A stretch of 64,000 nt of DNA, taken from positions 2,170,001 through 2,234,000 of the forward strand of contig OY771913.1 of NCBI GenBank assembly GCA_963674975.1. Direction: 5' to 3'. Made by a program: the position numbers and the translations under genes. The stretch's first letter is position 1; each line of letters starts with the position of its first letter. The stretch is from UBA4781 sp963674975 (GTDB taxonomy: Bacteria; Chloroflexota; Anaerolineae; Anaerolineales; Anaerolineaceae). Below the pieces are notes generated by a model that saw only the letters and a program-made list of their open reading frames with translations, searched no databases and had not been told where the DNA came from. This document shows, in pieces, positions 43,984 to 52,455 of this stretch.

Positions 43984-44192
43984 TTCTACTCCTTGAGTTT
44001 AATAGAAAAACCCCTCTTCCTGCAGGACGAGGGGGCGCTCGTGGTGCCACCTGCTTTTGCCGGTGATTACCGACCTCATTGGGCGATAACGGCTGCCACC
44101 GTTCTTCTTACGATGCTTCTGCATCCCTGCGAAGAAAGCCTGTTCTTTGTTTGAACTGCCGGTTTGGATGACCGGGCTGGCATTTGGTCTTG
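43984..44192 (-). promoter_or_regulatory. T-box leader of serS with terminator
   Basis: The T-box core AGGTGGCACCACGAGC begins at 44052 on the minus strand and runs into CGCCCCCTCGTCC, the antiterminator partner. The competing terminator is at 44003-44034 (CCCCTC...GAGGGG then T run). Upstream lies the GCCGTTATCGCCCAATGAGGT element common in T-boxes. Uncharged tRNA-Ser should favour read-through into serS. The 5' part is short and I did not find a canonical stem I with specifier loop. Confidence 0.8.
44003..44034 (-). terminator. T-box-regulated intrinsic terminator before serS
   Basis: On the minus strand CCCCTCGTCC TGCA GGAAGAGGGG forms a stem with one internal mismatch, followed by TTTTTCT. 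It ends 22 bases before the serS start and competes with the T-box antiterminator. Confidence 0.88.
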
Positions 44193-44197
44193 CCCAG

Positions 44198-44225
44198 ATT
44201 ATACAATTCCATACCCGAATGTCAA
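44198..44225 (-). promoter_or_regulatory. Promoter of serS
   Basis: On the minus strand consensus TTGACA (44225-44220) and TATAAT (44203-44198) with a 16-base spacer. The start would be near 44190. The -35 box overlaps that proposed for the divergent sigma gene. Confidence 0.75.
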
Positions 44226-44248
44226 GAGAGTTGGGGAACGGTTATAAT
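44220..44248 (+). promoter_or_regulatory. Promoter of the ECF sigma gene, probably leaderless transcript
   Basis: TATAAT at 44243-44248 with a weak TGTCAA -35 at 44220-44225 and a 17-base spacer. The ATG of the sigma gene starts only nine bases after the -10 box, so the transcript would begin at or within three bases of the start codon. No Shine-Dalgarno site is present. Confidence 0.55.
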
Positions 44249-44257
44249 TCTGGCTGT

Positions 44258-44872
44258 ATGGATGAACAGACACTGATCAAAGCAGCAAAAGCAAAAGATC
44301 TGGACGCGTTTAATCAGCTGGTATTGGAGCATCAGCAGCTGGTTTATAACGTTGCCTTACGTATGATGAATGATCTGGATGCAGCTGATGATGCAACGCA
44401 GCAGGCGTTTATCGCGGCGTATCAAAAGATACATACCTTCCGAAGCGGATCTTTCAAAGCCTGGATCCTGCGCATCGTGACCAATAAATGCTACGATATG
44501 CTGCGCAGCCAGAAACGACATACTGCACAGGCTGTGGATACGATCGATGCGGATTCGGATGAAGATGAAGGAACTGTTGTTCTTATCCAAGATGATGCAC
44601 CACTTCCTGAAGAACAACTAGCCCTCAAAGAACTGGAAGCTGCGGTACAGCACTGTATCGATGAACTGCCCAAGGAATTTAAAGCGGCGGTGGTTCTGGT
44701 CGATCTGCAGGGCATGGATTATCAAGAAGCAGCACAAACCTCTCGTGTTCCCCTGGGTACGATCAAGAGCCGCCTGGCGCGCGCCCGTATGAGCTTGCAG
44801 AATTGCCTGCATAAATTCAAGGAACTTTTACCGGCTCAATATCGTTCTGAAAGTGAGGGCAGCCATGATTAA
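44258..44872 (+). CDS. ECF RNA polymerase sigma factor
   Basis: About 204 residues from the ATG at 44258; the longer frame to 44147 would cross the serS promoter. Region 2 spans about 8-75 (DAFNQLVLEHQQLVYNVALR, then DDATQQAFIAAYQ). Region 4 spans about 130-185 (LPKEFKAAVVLVDLQGMDYQEAAQ, PLGTIKSRLARAR). A linker holds a run of acidic residues. It directs polymerase to stress or envelope promoters and is controlled by the anti-sigma encoded next, whose start overlaps its stop by eight bases. Confidence 0.93.
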   Translation: MDEQTLIKAAKAKDLDAFNQLVLEHQQLVYNVALRMMNDLDAADDATQQAFIAAYQKIHTFRSGSFKAWILRIVTNKCYDMLRSQKRHTAQAVDTIDADSDEDEGTVVLIQDDAPLPEEQLALKELEAAVQHCIDELPKEFKAAVVLVDLQGMDYQEAAQTSRVPLGTIKSRLARARMSLQNCLHKFKELLPAQYRSESEGSHD

Positions 44873-45704
44873 TTTAAAAAGAAAAGAATGGCTTCTGCTC
44901 TCGCGATATTTAGACGGTGATCTATCGGCAGAGCAGGTGATACGAATAGAAAAAAGATTGCGTTCAGATGCAGCGTTGAAACAGGCATATGAACGCATGC
45001 TGCACACTCGCCAGGTTCTGCGTTCGGTCCCACAACGAAATGTTCCACATTCCTATGTTTTATCGGCTTCCATGGTAGAAGTTGAGCATCAAGCGCAAGT
45101 ACCCCAACGGATATGGAAATTTTCTTCTGCAGCCGCTGCGGTAGTGGCGGTGGTTGCCATATTCCTTCAAGTCTTCTCTCCCCGTGCTTCCATAATAAAC
45201 ACTGCTGCTGATTCAGTGCAGGTAGAAGAACGGGTTTTTGCCGTACCGGAGTCTGATGAAGGTGCTGTTGTTACCGAAGAGCCTCAGATCATCCAATGGG
45301 AAAGCGGTGCTTATGGAATGGGAGGGGGAGGAGGAAATGGAGATATGGCGGCTGTTCCGGTAACAACCCCTGTAGCGACAGGATTCTATGGCATAGGGGG
45401 TGGTGGAGGGGGTAGTTCTGATGATCAACCGTCCCCCACCGAAGAACTGCTTGCCAAAGAAATGGAAGAATCTGTTTCCGAGGAGGCTGTTTCAACAGAA
45501 GTACCCAATCCTATTCTGGGAATTTCTCCGGAGGAAGAACGCGGAGCAGTTCAATCGGAAGACGCGGGGAATGTTCTGCTTGATGACGCTGCCAGTAAAT
45601 CCGCTTTCCAATGGGATTTCGGAAAAATTGCGATTGGGTCTGCAGTTGTTTCTGTGATCTGTGGAGTTGTGGCATTCATCTTGCATCGTAAAAAGCGCAG
45701 TTAA
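44865..45704 (+). CDS. Probable membrane anti-sigma factor
   Basis: About 279 residues. The cytoplasmic N-terminus (RKEWLLLSRYLDGDLSAEQV, about 5-24) has the usual anti-sigma opening, but no HxxxCxxC zinc motif. One helix is at about 83-103. A long outer part with two Gly runs (MGGGGGNG and GIGGGGGG) and acidic stretches follows, then a second helix near the C-terminus with a Lys/Arg tail. It probably binds the sigma factor encoded by the overlapping gene upstream. Two membrane helices instead of one is unusual. Confidence 0.72.
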   Translation: MINLKRKEWLLLSRYLDGDLSAEQVIRIEKRLRSDAALKQAYERMLHTRQVLRSVPQRNVPHSYVLSASMVEVEHQAQVPQRIWKFSSAAAAVVAVVAIFLQVFSPRASIINTAADSVQVEERVFAVPESDEGAVVTEEPQIIQWESGAYGMGGGGGNGDMAAVPVTTPVATGFYGIGGGGGGSSDDQPSPTEELLAKEMEESVSEEAVSTEVPNPILGISPEEERGAVQSEDAGNVLLDDAASKSAFQWDFGKIAIGSAVVSVICGVVAFILHRKKRS

Positions 45705-45759
45705 TTCTCAATGGTATACTATCTTTAGAACAATATTTCGGTTAATCAAAGGTGGTATT

Positions 45760-48099
45760 TTGGCTCAAAAAAGAAAATCCAGTTCCAGCACACGTCGCAA
45801 AACCCAAAAGAAGGTTGCTACCCGCAGAATGTCTTCGATCCGCAAGGGACTGCGCAGTCTTTCACCGGAACGAAAACTGGATATCTGGGGTATCAGTTTG
45901 ACCGTTTTTGGTTTGCTGCTGCTGATCAGTTTCGTGACCAGCCAGGAAGGCAATGTGACCGGTTGGATCGTTGAAAAGCTATATTTCATCGCCGGTTATG
46001 GAGCTTTTCTTTTCCCCGTAGTTTGTCTGGTGCTTGGATTCTGGCTCATGTTCCGCAATGAGGATAAATTACCCATGATCTCCACCGGAAAGTTGGTGGG
46101 TGTCATTTTGCTTTTTATCAATCTCCTTACCCTGATCCACTTATTGATGGGCGGCGGATGGGAGCTGGCTCAAGCCCCTGGAGGGGGTGGGTATATCGGA
46201 GCTATTTTTGAGCGCTTGATCGTGCGCGCCGTGGGGCAGGTGGGTGCTTTTGTCATTATAATCGGCTGGCTGCTGATCGCGATCGCTTTGACCATTGATA
46301 CGGCAATCCCCGATCTGCTGCGGGGGATGAAGCGCACTGTGACCAAAACAGGCAAGCAGGTGGCAGCGCAAACTACCCAGATCGCCCAAAAGGTGACAGC
46401 ACCCAAAGCCGAACCTCAGGTGATTGAAAAAGCCGAAAAGATCGAACCTGCGGATATGGAAGGATTCACGCCGATCGCGGAGGTTCCGCAATCGAAAAGA
46501 CGTGTACTGAAGAAAAGCAACCGGGATGAAAGAAGTACTTCGTTACCTCAAAAAGCCGAAGAGGTTCATTCTGAAAAAGAGCTTCCTACCATACGTACCG
46601 GTCTGCGTGCAGAACATGTCAGTCCAGCCTGGAAGCTTCCTGCGGTTGCAGATATTCTTGAAGCGGCAAATAAAAAGGAAGGCAGTGCTGCCCTTGATAA
46701 AGATCGTGCACGTATTATTGAAGAGACGCTTGCTTCCTTTGATGCTCCTGCTCATGTGGTAGAGATCCATCGTGGTCCTACTTTCACCCAGTTTGGGGTA
46801 GAACCTGATCTGGTGCAGAATCGCAGCGGCAGCACGCGCGTGCGCGTCAATAAGATCACCGCATTGTCGGATGATCTCGCACTGGCACTCGCAACCCAGC
46901 GTATTCGTATGCAGGCACCGGTTCCCGGAAAGCATTACATCGGCATTGAAGTTCCCAATGCAGAAGCCTCTCTGGTTACTCTGCGTGAGGGGATGGAAAG
47001 TACTGCGTTCCAGCGGCTTAATTCACCCTTGAAGCTAATGCTGGGTGAAAATGTAGCCGGGAAACCTGTGGCTGTGGATCTGCGTGATATGCCTCATCTA
47101 TTGATCGCCGGTACGACCGGTTCTGGAAAATCGGTATGCATCAATGCCATTATCTGCTGTTTGCTGATGCAGCGTACACCTGAAGAAATGCGCATGGTGA
47201 TGATCGATCCGAAGCGTGTGGAATTGACCGGCTATAACCGCATTCCGCACCTTTTAACCCCGGTGATTGTGGATTCAGAAAAGGTGATCGGAACCCTGCG
47301 CTGGATTTCGCGTGAAATGGATGGACGCTATCATAAATTTGCGGAAGTAGGTGCGCGCAATATTCAGGATTACAACAAAACTCAAGAGCAGAAGCTTCCT
47401 TATATTGTAATGATCGTGGATGAGCTGCAGCACCTGATGACCATTGCGCCTGAAGAGACTGAGCGCAGTTTTGCTCGCTTATCGCAGATGGCACGTGCGA
47501 CAGGAATTCACCTCATCATTGCCACGCAGCGTCCCTCGGTGAACGTGATCACCGGTGTGATCAAAGCTAATTTTCCTGCGCGTGTTTCTTTCGCAGTGGT
47601 TTCCGGTGTAGACAGTCGTGTGATCCTCGATCAGGTTGGAGCGGAGCGCTTGATGGGAAAAGGAGATATGCTTTTCCAGGCGCCCAACGAACCTTCTCCA
47701 AAGCGTCTGCAGGGTGTGTATCTCTCCGAAGAAGAGATACAGCGGCTGGTGCATTATTGGATCAAACAAGCGGAAGAACTGAAAGCCGATAGTGCCAATT
47801 CAGAAGCTAAACAAAGCATGGAAAAAGTCTTTCCGGTAGGGGAGACCGTTACCGAGGTGCCTTTATTCGATAGTCCGTTTAAAGCAAATGAAGACCCGAT
47901 CCTGGAAAAAGCGATTGCTTATATACGGCAGGAAGAACGTGCATCGATCTCTATGCTGCAGCGCAAGTTCAGCATCGGCTATACCCGTGCAGCGCGCCTG
48001 GTTGACCGCATGGAGGAATTGGAGATCATCGGAAAACCCGCATCAGGCAGCGGTATACGTTCTGTGCTTGATTTTGGTGATGAAGAACCGGGTGAGTAA
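45760..48099 (+). CDS. ftsK: DNA translocase FtsK/SpoIIIE
   Basis: About 779 residues if it begins at the TTG at 45760, which has AAAGGTGG six bases upstream; earlier ATGs overlap the anti-sigma gene and lack sites. Four membrane helices (about 40-170) are followed by a linker of about 130 residues. The motor domain has Walker A AGTTGSGKSV and Walker B IVMIVDELQHLM. The C-terminal gamma winged helix is SMLQRKFSIGYTRAARLVDRM. It pumps chromosome DNA at the division septum. Confidence 0.94.
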   Translation: MAQKRKSSSSTRRKTQKKVATRRMSSIRKGLRSLSPERKLDIWGISLTVFGLLLLISFVTSQEGNVTGWIVEKLYFIAGYGAFLFPVVCLVLGFWLMFRNEDKLPMISTGKLVGVILLFINLLTLIHLLMGGGWELAQAPGGGGYIGAIFERLIVRAVGQVGAFVIIIGWLLIAIALTIDTAIPDLLRGMKRTVTKTGKQVAAQTTQIAQKVTAPKAEPQVIEKAEKIEPADMEGFTPIAEVPQSKRRVLKKSNRDERSTSLPQKAEEVHSEKELPTIRTGLRAEHVSPAWKLPAVADILEAANKKEGSAALDKDRARIIEETLASFDAPAHVVEIHRGPTFTQFGVEPDLVQNRSGSTRVRVNKITALSDDLALALATQRIRMQAPVPGKHYIGIEVPNAEASLVTLREGMESTAFQRLNSPLKLMLGENVAGKPVAVDLRDMPHLLIAGTTGSGKSVCINAIICCLLMQRTPEEMRMVMIDPKRVELTGYNRIPHLLTPVIVDSEKVIGTLRWISREMDGRYHKFAEVGARNIQDYNKTQEQKLPYIVMIVDELQHLMTIAPEETERSFARLSQMARATGIHLIIATQRPSVNVITGVIKANFPARVSFAVVSGVDSRVILDQVGAERLMGKGDMLFQAPNEPSPKRLQGVYLSEEEIQRLVHYWIKQAEELKADSANSEAKQSMEKVFPVGETVTEVPLFDSPFKANEDPILEKAIAYIRQEERASISMLQRKFSIGYTRAARLVDRMEELEIIGKPASGSGIRSVLDFGDEEPGE

Positions 48100-48105
48100 A
48101 TAATA

Positions 48106-48135
48106 AAAAGAGGCTTGATTTCTCAAGCCTCTTTT
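48106..48135. terminator. Bidirectional terminator between ftsK and metK
   Basis: AAAAGAGGCTTGA (48106-48118) and TCAAGCCTCTTTT (48123-48135) pair perfectly around a 4-base loop, with A and T runs on both sides, serving the two convergent genes. Confidence 0.9.
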
Positions 48136-48156
48136 CAATTTATTGATTGTTTGATC

Positions 48157-49359
48157 TTACAGACCGGCAGCCTTGCGCAATGCGTCAGCTTTGTCAGTGC
48201 GTTCCCATGTCAGATCGAGATCATCACGACCGAAGTGACCGTAGTTGGTGTTCTTGCGGAATTTCATATGACGCAGGTTCAGGTCGCGGATGATGGCGCC
48301 CGGGCGCAGGTCGAAATTATCGTAGATCAATCTGGCGATCTTTTCACTTTCGATCTTGCCAGTGCCGAAGGTTTCAACGTTAATGCTTACCGGGCGAGCC
48401 ACACCAATAGCGTAGGCTACCTGGATTTCACAGCGGTCTGCCAATCCGGCAGCCACCACATTCTTGGCAGCCCAGCGCGCAGCATATGCGGCAGAGCGGT
48501 CGACCTTTGTGGGATCTTTACCGCTGAAGCAGCCGCCGCCGTGGCGACCCATGCCGCCGTAGGTATCGACGATGATCTTGCGACCAGTCACACCCGAATC
48601 ACCTTTAGGACCGCCGGTGACAAACCGTCCGGTAGGGTTGATATGATAGATGGTGTTGGAATCCAGCATTCCATCGGGAATGATGGGTTTGATAATTTTT
48701 TCAATGACCTCTTTTTCGATCTCATCATGAGAGACCTCGGGGGCGTGCTGGGTGCTGATAACGACTGTTTCGATGCGCGCCGGTTTTCCGTTGTGGTATT
48801 CCACCGTCACCTGGCTTTTGCCATCCGGGCGCAGCCAATCGAGCGTGCCATCTTTGCGTACTTCTGAAAGGCGGCGGGTAAGCTTATGTGCCAGGTAAAT
48901 GGGCATAGGCATCAGCACTTCGGTTTCGTTGCAGGCAAAGCCGAACATCATACCCTGGTCGCCGGCGCCGATGGCTTCGATATCGTCCATCTTGCCTTCT
49001 TTGGCTTCCTTGGCTTTGGATACGCCCATATCGATATCAGGGGATTGCTTGCAGATGGCTACCAGCACACCGCATGTGTCGTAATCGAAACCTTTATCGG
49101 TATTATCGTAACCGATATCCTTGATTACTTCCCTTGCCAGTTCATCGTAGTTGATGACCGCTTTGGTGGTCACTTCGCCCAGCAGCATGACGAAACCGGT
49201 CTTCGCAGCTGTTTCGCATGCTACCCGTGATTGGGGATCCTGTTCGAGGCATGCGTCTACCACTGCATCGCTGATCTGATCACATAATTTATCTGGGTGA
49301 CCTTCGGTTACCGATTCGGAGGTGAACAGGTATTTGGGTGATTTGAGTAGTGATTCCAT
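48157..49359 (-). CDS. metK: S-adenosylmethionine synthetase
   Basis: About 400 residues from the ATG at 49359 (AAAGGAG upstream). The frame is open through the riboswitch terminator to 49431, but that part is leader. Signatures are TSESVTEGHPDKLCDQISDAV, GAGDQGMMFGFACNET and GGHGR-like GGMGRHGGGCFSGKDPTKVDRS. It makes SAM from methionine and ATP. It is a single gene under a SAM-I riboswitch, so SAM represses its own synthesis. Confidence 0.97.
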   Translation of the reverse strand: MESLLKSPKYLFTSESVTEGHPDKLCDQISDAVVDACLEQDPQSRVACETAAKTGFVMLLGEVTTKAVINYDELAREVIKDIGYDNTDKGFDYDTCGVLVAICKQSPDIDMGVSKAKEAKEGKMDDIEAIGAGDQGMMFGFACNETEVLMPMPIYLAHKLTRRLSEVRKDGTLDWLRPDGKSQVTVEYHNGKPARIETVVISTQHAPEVSHDEIEKEVIEKIIKPIIPDGMLDSNTIYHINPTGRFVTGGPKGDSGVTGRKIIVDTYGGMGRHGGGCFSGKDPTKVDRSAAYAARWAAKNVVAAGLADRCEIQVAYAIGVARPVSINVETFGTGKIESEKIARLIYDNFDLRPGAIIRDLNLRHMKFRKNTNYGHFGRDDLDLTWERTDKADALRKAAGL

Positions 49360-49380
49360 ATTTTTTGCTTTTGCTCCTTT

Positions 49381-49414
49381 AAAAAAATTTGCCCCGTTCT
49401 GATTGAGGGGCAAA
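49381..49414 (-). terminator. Riboswitch-controlled terminator of metK
   Basis: On the minus strand TTTGCCCC (49414-49407) pairs with GGGGCAAA (49395-49388), followed by a run of seven T. It is the expression platform of the SAM-I riboswitch. Confidence 0.88.
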
Positions 49415-49436
49415 CGCATTAAATATCGCATCTCCT

Positions 49437-49554
49437 CTCATCTTCCAGAACACTTTCTGCCGGAGTTGGCACCTTCGTAAACGCTTCGCAAGAAGCGCTT
49501 TGCGGGTTGCCGAGGTTTCACAGGGCCGATCCCTCCACCTCTCTGGATAAGAGA
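49437..49554 (-). promoter_or_regulatory. SAM-I (S-box) riboswitch
   Basis: On the minus strand the consensus is followed closely: CTCTTATCCAGAGAGGTGGA, GGGATCGGCCCTGTGAAACC, TCGGCAACC, AAGGTGCCAACTCCGGCAG and the closing GATGAGAG. It binds SAM and switches to the terminator downstream, lowering metK expression. Confidence 0.96.
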
Positions 49555-49591
49555 ACTTCTAAGGGCACTATTTAGTTGTTAATTGTCCCTT

Positions 49592-49620
49592 TTTATAACA
49601 TAGGCATAAAGAGTTGTCAA
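49592..49620 (-). promoter_or_regulatory. Promoter of the metK riboswitch transcript
   Basis: On the minus strand TTGACA (49620-49615), 17 bases, TATAAA (49597-49592). It predicts a start near 49585, about 30 bases before the riboswitch. Confidence 0.75.
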
Positions 49621-49711
49621 ATTGATATATTCATATGGTTGGTAAAACAAAATTCTCTACATTTAGAAAATTTGATTCACAATCTGTTTTTCTATTTATC
49701 ATCCTGATATG

Positions 49712-49741
49712 CTGACTTATAAAATCCACTGGTGATAGAAT
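49712..49741 (+). promoter_or_regulatory. Possible promoter of the inositol-phosphate synthase operon
   Basis: CTGACT (49712-49717) and TAGAAT (49736-49741) with an 18-base spacer, 35 bases before the start codon. Moderate match only; other AT-rich sites nearby could serve. Confidence 0.35.
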
Positions 49742-49776
49742 TACCTTACTATTATTTCCTTCAAGGAGCAAATTCT

Positions 49777-50865
49777 ATGAGCAAAGATCACAAAGTGCGG
49801 GTTGCTATTATTGGTGTGGGCAACTGCGCTTCTTCCCTGGTGCAGGGAGTTCATTTTTACAAGAACGCCAAAGATGATGAACGCGTTCCGGGATTGATGC
49901 ATGTGAACCTGGGCGGCTATCATATCAGTGATATCGAATTCACTGCAGCTTTCGATGTGGTGGATACCAAGGTTGGTAAGGATCTATCCGAAGCGATTTA
50001 TGCGTATCCCAACAACACCTACCGTTTTGCGGATGTCCCAAAAATGGGTGTGAAGGTCTACCGCGGTATGACTCATGATGGCTTGGGAAAATATCTCAGC
50101 CAGATCCTTACCAAGGCTCCCGGTTCAACGGATGATGTTATTAAGATCCTCAAAGATACCAAGACGGATGTGGTCATCAATTACCTGCCGGTTGGCTCTG
50201 AGATGGCAACCAAATGGTATGTCGAACAGATCCTGGAAGCCGGCTGCGGGATGGTGAATGCTATTCCGGTCTTCATTTCCAGCTCTCCTTACTGGGCTCC
50301 GCGCTTTATTGAAAAGAAATTACCGATCATCGGGGATGATATCAAGTCTCAGGTGGGCGCTACCATTCTGCACCGCATGCTTACCAGCCTTTTCGTTGAT
50401 CGCGGCGTGCGCCTTGACCGCACCTACCAGCTCAATTTTGGCGGCAATACAGATTTCATGAATATGCTGGAGCGCGAACGCCTGGAATCGAAGAAGATCT
50501 CAAAGACCGGCGCAGTGACCAGTATGCTGCCTTATGAATTACCTTCCGAAGATATCCATGTTGGTCCAAGCGATTATGTGCCCTGGTTGAAAGACCGCAA
50601 GTTCTGCAATATCCGTATGGAGGGCACCACATTCGGCAATGTTCCCCTGCTGGTGGAAGCTAAGCTGGAAGTATGGGATTCACCCAATTCAGCTGGTGTG
50701 GTCATCGATGCGGTGCGCTGCGTTAAGCTGGCGCTCGACCGCGGCATTGGCGGTCCGCTCTATGCTCCGGCATCCTATTTCATGAAAACCCCTCCGCGCC
50801 AGTATAAAGATGATAAAGCGCTTGCCATGACCGAAGCCTTTATCCGCGGCGAAAAAACAGAATAA
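49777..50865 (+). CDS. ino1: myo-inositol-1-phosphate synthase
   Basis: About 362 residues from the ATG at 49777, which has AAGGAG eight bases upstream. The N-terminal Rossmann segment VRVAIIGVGNCASSLVQGV binds NAD. Family parts include INYLPVGSEMATKWYVE, GDDIKSQVGATI, RTYQLNFGGNTDFMNM and PNSAGVVIDAVR. It is the actinobacterial/archaeal type, making inositol 1-phosphate from glucose 6-phosphate for phosphatidylinositol or inositol solutes. One base separates it from the HIT gene, so they are cotranscribed. Confidence 0.94.
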   Translation: MSKDHKVRVAIIGVGNCASSLVQGVHFYKNAKDDERVPGLMHVNLGGYHISDIEFTAAFDVVDTKVGKDLSEAIYAYPNNTYRFADVPKMGVKVYRGMTHDGLGKYLSQILTKAPGSTDDVIKILKDTKTDVVINYLPVGSEMATKWYVEQILEAGCGMVNAIPVFISSSPYWAPRFIEKKLPIIGDDIKSQVGATILHRMLTSLFVDRGVRLDRTYQLNFGGNTDFMNMLERERLESKKISKTGAVTSMLPYELPSEDIHVGPSDYVPWLKDRKFCNIRMEGTTFGNVPLLVEAKLEVWDSPNSAGVVIDAVRCVKLALDRGIGGPLYAPASYFMKTPPRQYKDDKALAMTEAFIRGEKTE

Positions 50866-50866
50866 G

Positions 50867-51214
50867 ATGCCTGCCGATTGTGTCTTCTGCAAGATCATTG
50901 CATCCGGAGAAACAGACAATATCATCTATCGGGATGAACTGGCAACTGCTTTTCACGATATACGTCCGGTGGCGCCCGTTCATATTTTGATCGTACCGAA
51001 CAAGCATATCAGCTCGGTGAATGAGATGACCGAAGAAGATGAAGCGCTGATCGGACATTTATTTTCTGTGGCAAAGAAGATCGCCCGTGAACAGGGTGTG
51101 GCTGATAGCGGCTACCGGCTTTCCATCAATACCGGTCCGGATGCCGGTCAGAGCGTGCACCATATTCATGTGCATTTGATGGCAGGCAAGGCGCTGCCGA
51201 TCCATCTGGGATGA
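50867..51214 (+). CDS. HIT family protein, HinT-like
   Basis: 115 residues. The opening CVFCKIIASGE is typical of HinT, with CxxC. The catalytic histidine triad is HHIHVHLMAG (about 101-110). It hydrolyses nucleoside phosphoramidates such as AMP-lysine. It overlaps the M23 lipoprotein gene by four bases. Confidence 0.93.
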   Translation: MPADCVFCKIIASGETDNIIYRDELATAFHDIRPVAPVHILIVPNKHISSVNEMTEEDEALIGHLFSVAKKIAREQGVADSGYRLSINTGPDAGQSVHHIHVHLMAGKALPIHLG

Positions 51215-52455
51215 TGAAGACCGGCAAGCAGCTTTTCCTGCTGTTTCTTTTTGTAAGTTTGATCTTTTTCCCTGCCTGTGTGAGTTCAGGAAGGGATTCG
51301 CTTGATCAGGATCAAGCCAGTTCTGTCGGTCTTAAAGATGGTATTCAGATCATTCCTGATGCCGAATTGCCGTACAGCCTAGCACAGGTTGGCTTGGATA
51401 CGGCTGCCTTTATTGAGGAACAGAGCGGATATCTCAGCAATTACACCGAAGAGGTTGACGACCGCTGGTTGAGCGGCGCGCAGATTGTGGATGAGGTGAG
51501 CCTGAGTTATTCGGTCAATCCGCGCCTGCTGCTGGCGCTGCTGGAATATCGAGCCGGATGGGTGAGTAAGGCGAACCCAGCCTATCAGGACAGCTATCCA
51601 ATTCTGCAAACTGCATCCGCATACGAAGGGCTTTTCAGCCAGCTTTCATGGGCTGCCAATGAATTCAATCGCGGTTTTTATACCCACGAGGTGGGCGCGC
51701 TGTTGTCGCTTACTTTGACCGATGGAAATTCTGTTGTTCTCCCTGATGAATTGAATGATGCCAGCGCTGCTCTATATTATGTGCTTGGAATGATGCTCGA
51801 TTATAGTGATTTGGAACTGGCAGTTTCGCCACTCGGTTTCTTTGCAGCCTATGTGCGCTTGTTTGGTGATCCATTTCGATATGATACCGGTGCCCTCCTG
51901 CCAGAAGGATTAGTGCAGCCGGCTATGCAGCTTCCCTTTGCGCAGGGTGAAGCATGGCATTACACCAGTGGACCTCACTCAGCCTGGGGAGATGGAGCCG
52001 CCTGGGCAGCCCTCGATTTTGTTCCGCCGGGGGAATCGTATGGCTGTTTCACCAGTGATGACTGGGTGAGAGCCGCGGCTGATGGTGAGATCATCTATGC
52101 CGAAAACGGGATGGTGCTGCAGGATCTGGATGGCGATGGTGATGCGCGTACTGGCTGGGTGCTGCTGTACATGCATATCGCACAGAGTGGTCGTACAGCG
52201 GTAGACACACAGCTTAAAGCGGGAGATGCCATCGGGCATCCCTCCTGTGAGGGCGGACCGTCAACCGGGACGCATGTTCATATTGCAAGGCGGTATAATG
52301 GCGTTTGGATCGCTGCTGACCGCGATATGCCTTTTGTGATGAGCGGATGGCAGTCAGGCGGATCGGGAGCACAGTATGAAGGAACGCTTGCCCTTGGTAC
52401 AGCAATCATTGAAGCTTCTGAGTATTTAACGGATGAAAATGAAATTTCCTGGTAA
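51211..52455 (+). CDS. Lipoprotein with M23 peptidase domain (paralog A)
   Basis: 414 residues. Signal peptide with lipobox FPAC (Cys23). A helical region (about 65-230) with YSVNPRLLLALLEYRAGWVS resembles the lytic-transglycosylase-like part seen in Chloroflexi M23 proteins. The M23 metallopeptidase fold covers about 245-400, with GPHSAWG, AALDF, LLYMHI and GTHVHIAR. The HxxxxxxxD and HxH zinc ligands appear intact. It should cut peptidoglycan peptides outside the cell. It overlaps the next paralog by 23 bases. Confidence 0.85.
   Translation: MMKTGKQLFLLFLFVSLIFFPACVSSGRDSLDQDQASSVGLKDGIQIIPDAELPYSLAQVGLDTAAFIEEQSGYLSNYTEEVDDRWLSGAQIVDEVSLSYSVNPRLLLALLEYRAGWVSKANPAYQDSYPILQTASAYEGLFSQLSWAANEFNRGFYTHEVGALLSLTLTDGNSVVLPDELNDASAALYYVLGMMLDYSDLELAVSPLGFFAAYVRLFGDPFRYDTGALLPEGLVQPAMQLPFAQGEAWHYTSGPHSAWGDGAAWAALDFVPPGESYGCFTSDDWVRAAADGEIIYAENGMVLQDLDGDGDARTGWVLLYMHIAQSGRTAVDTQLKAGDAIGHPSCEGGPSTGTHVHIARRYNGVWIAADRDMPFVMSGWQSGGSGAQYEGTLALGTAIIEASEYLTDENEISW

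Noticed and set aside
43982..44050. In-frame N-terminal extension of serS
   Set aside because: It translates the T-box terminator and antiterminator; the ATG at 43981 has AAGGAG and the normal N-terminus.
49360..49431. In-frame N-terminal extension of metK
   Set aside because: It crosses the riboswitch-controlled terminator; the ATG at 49359 fits the family.
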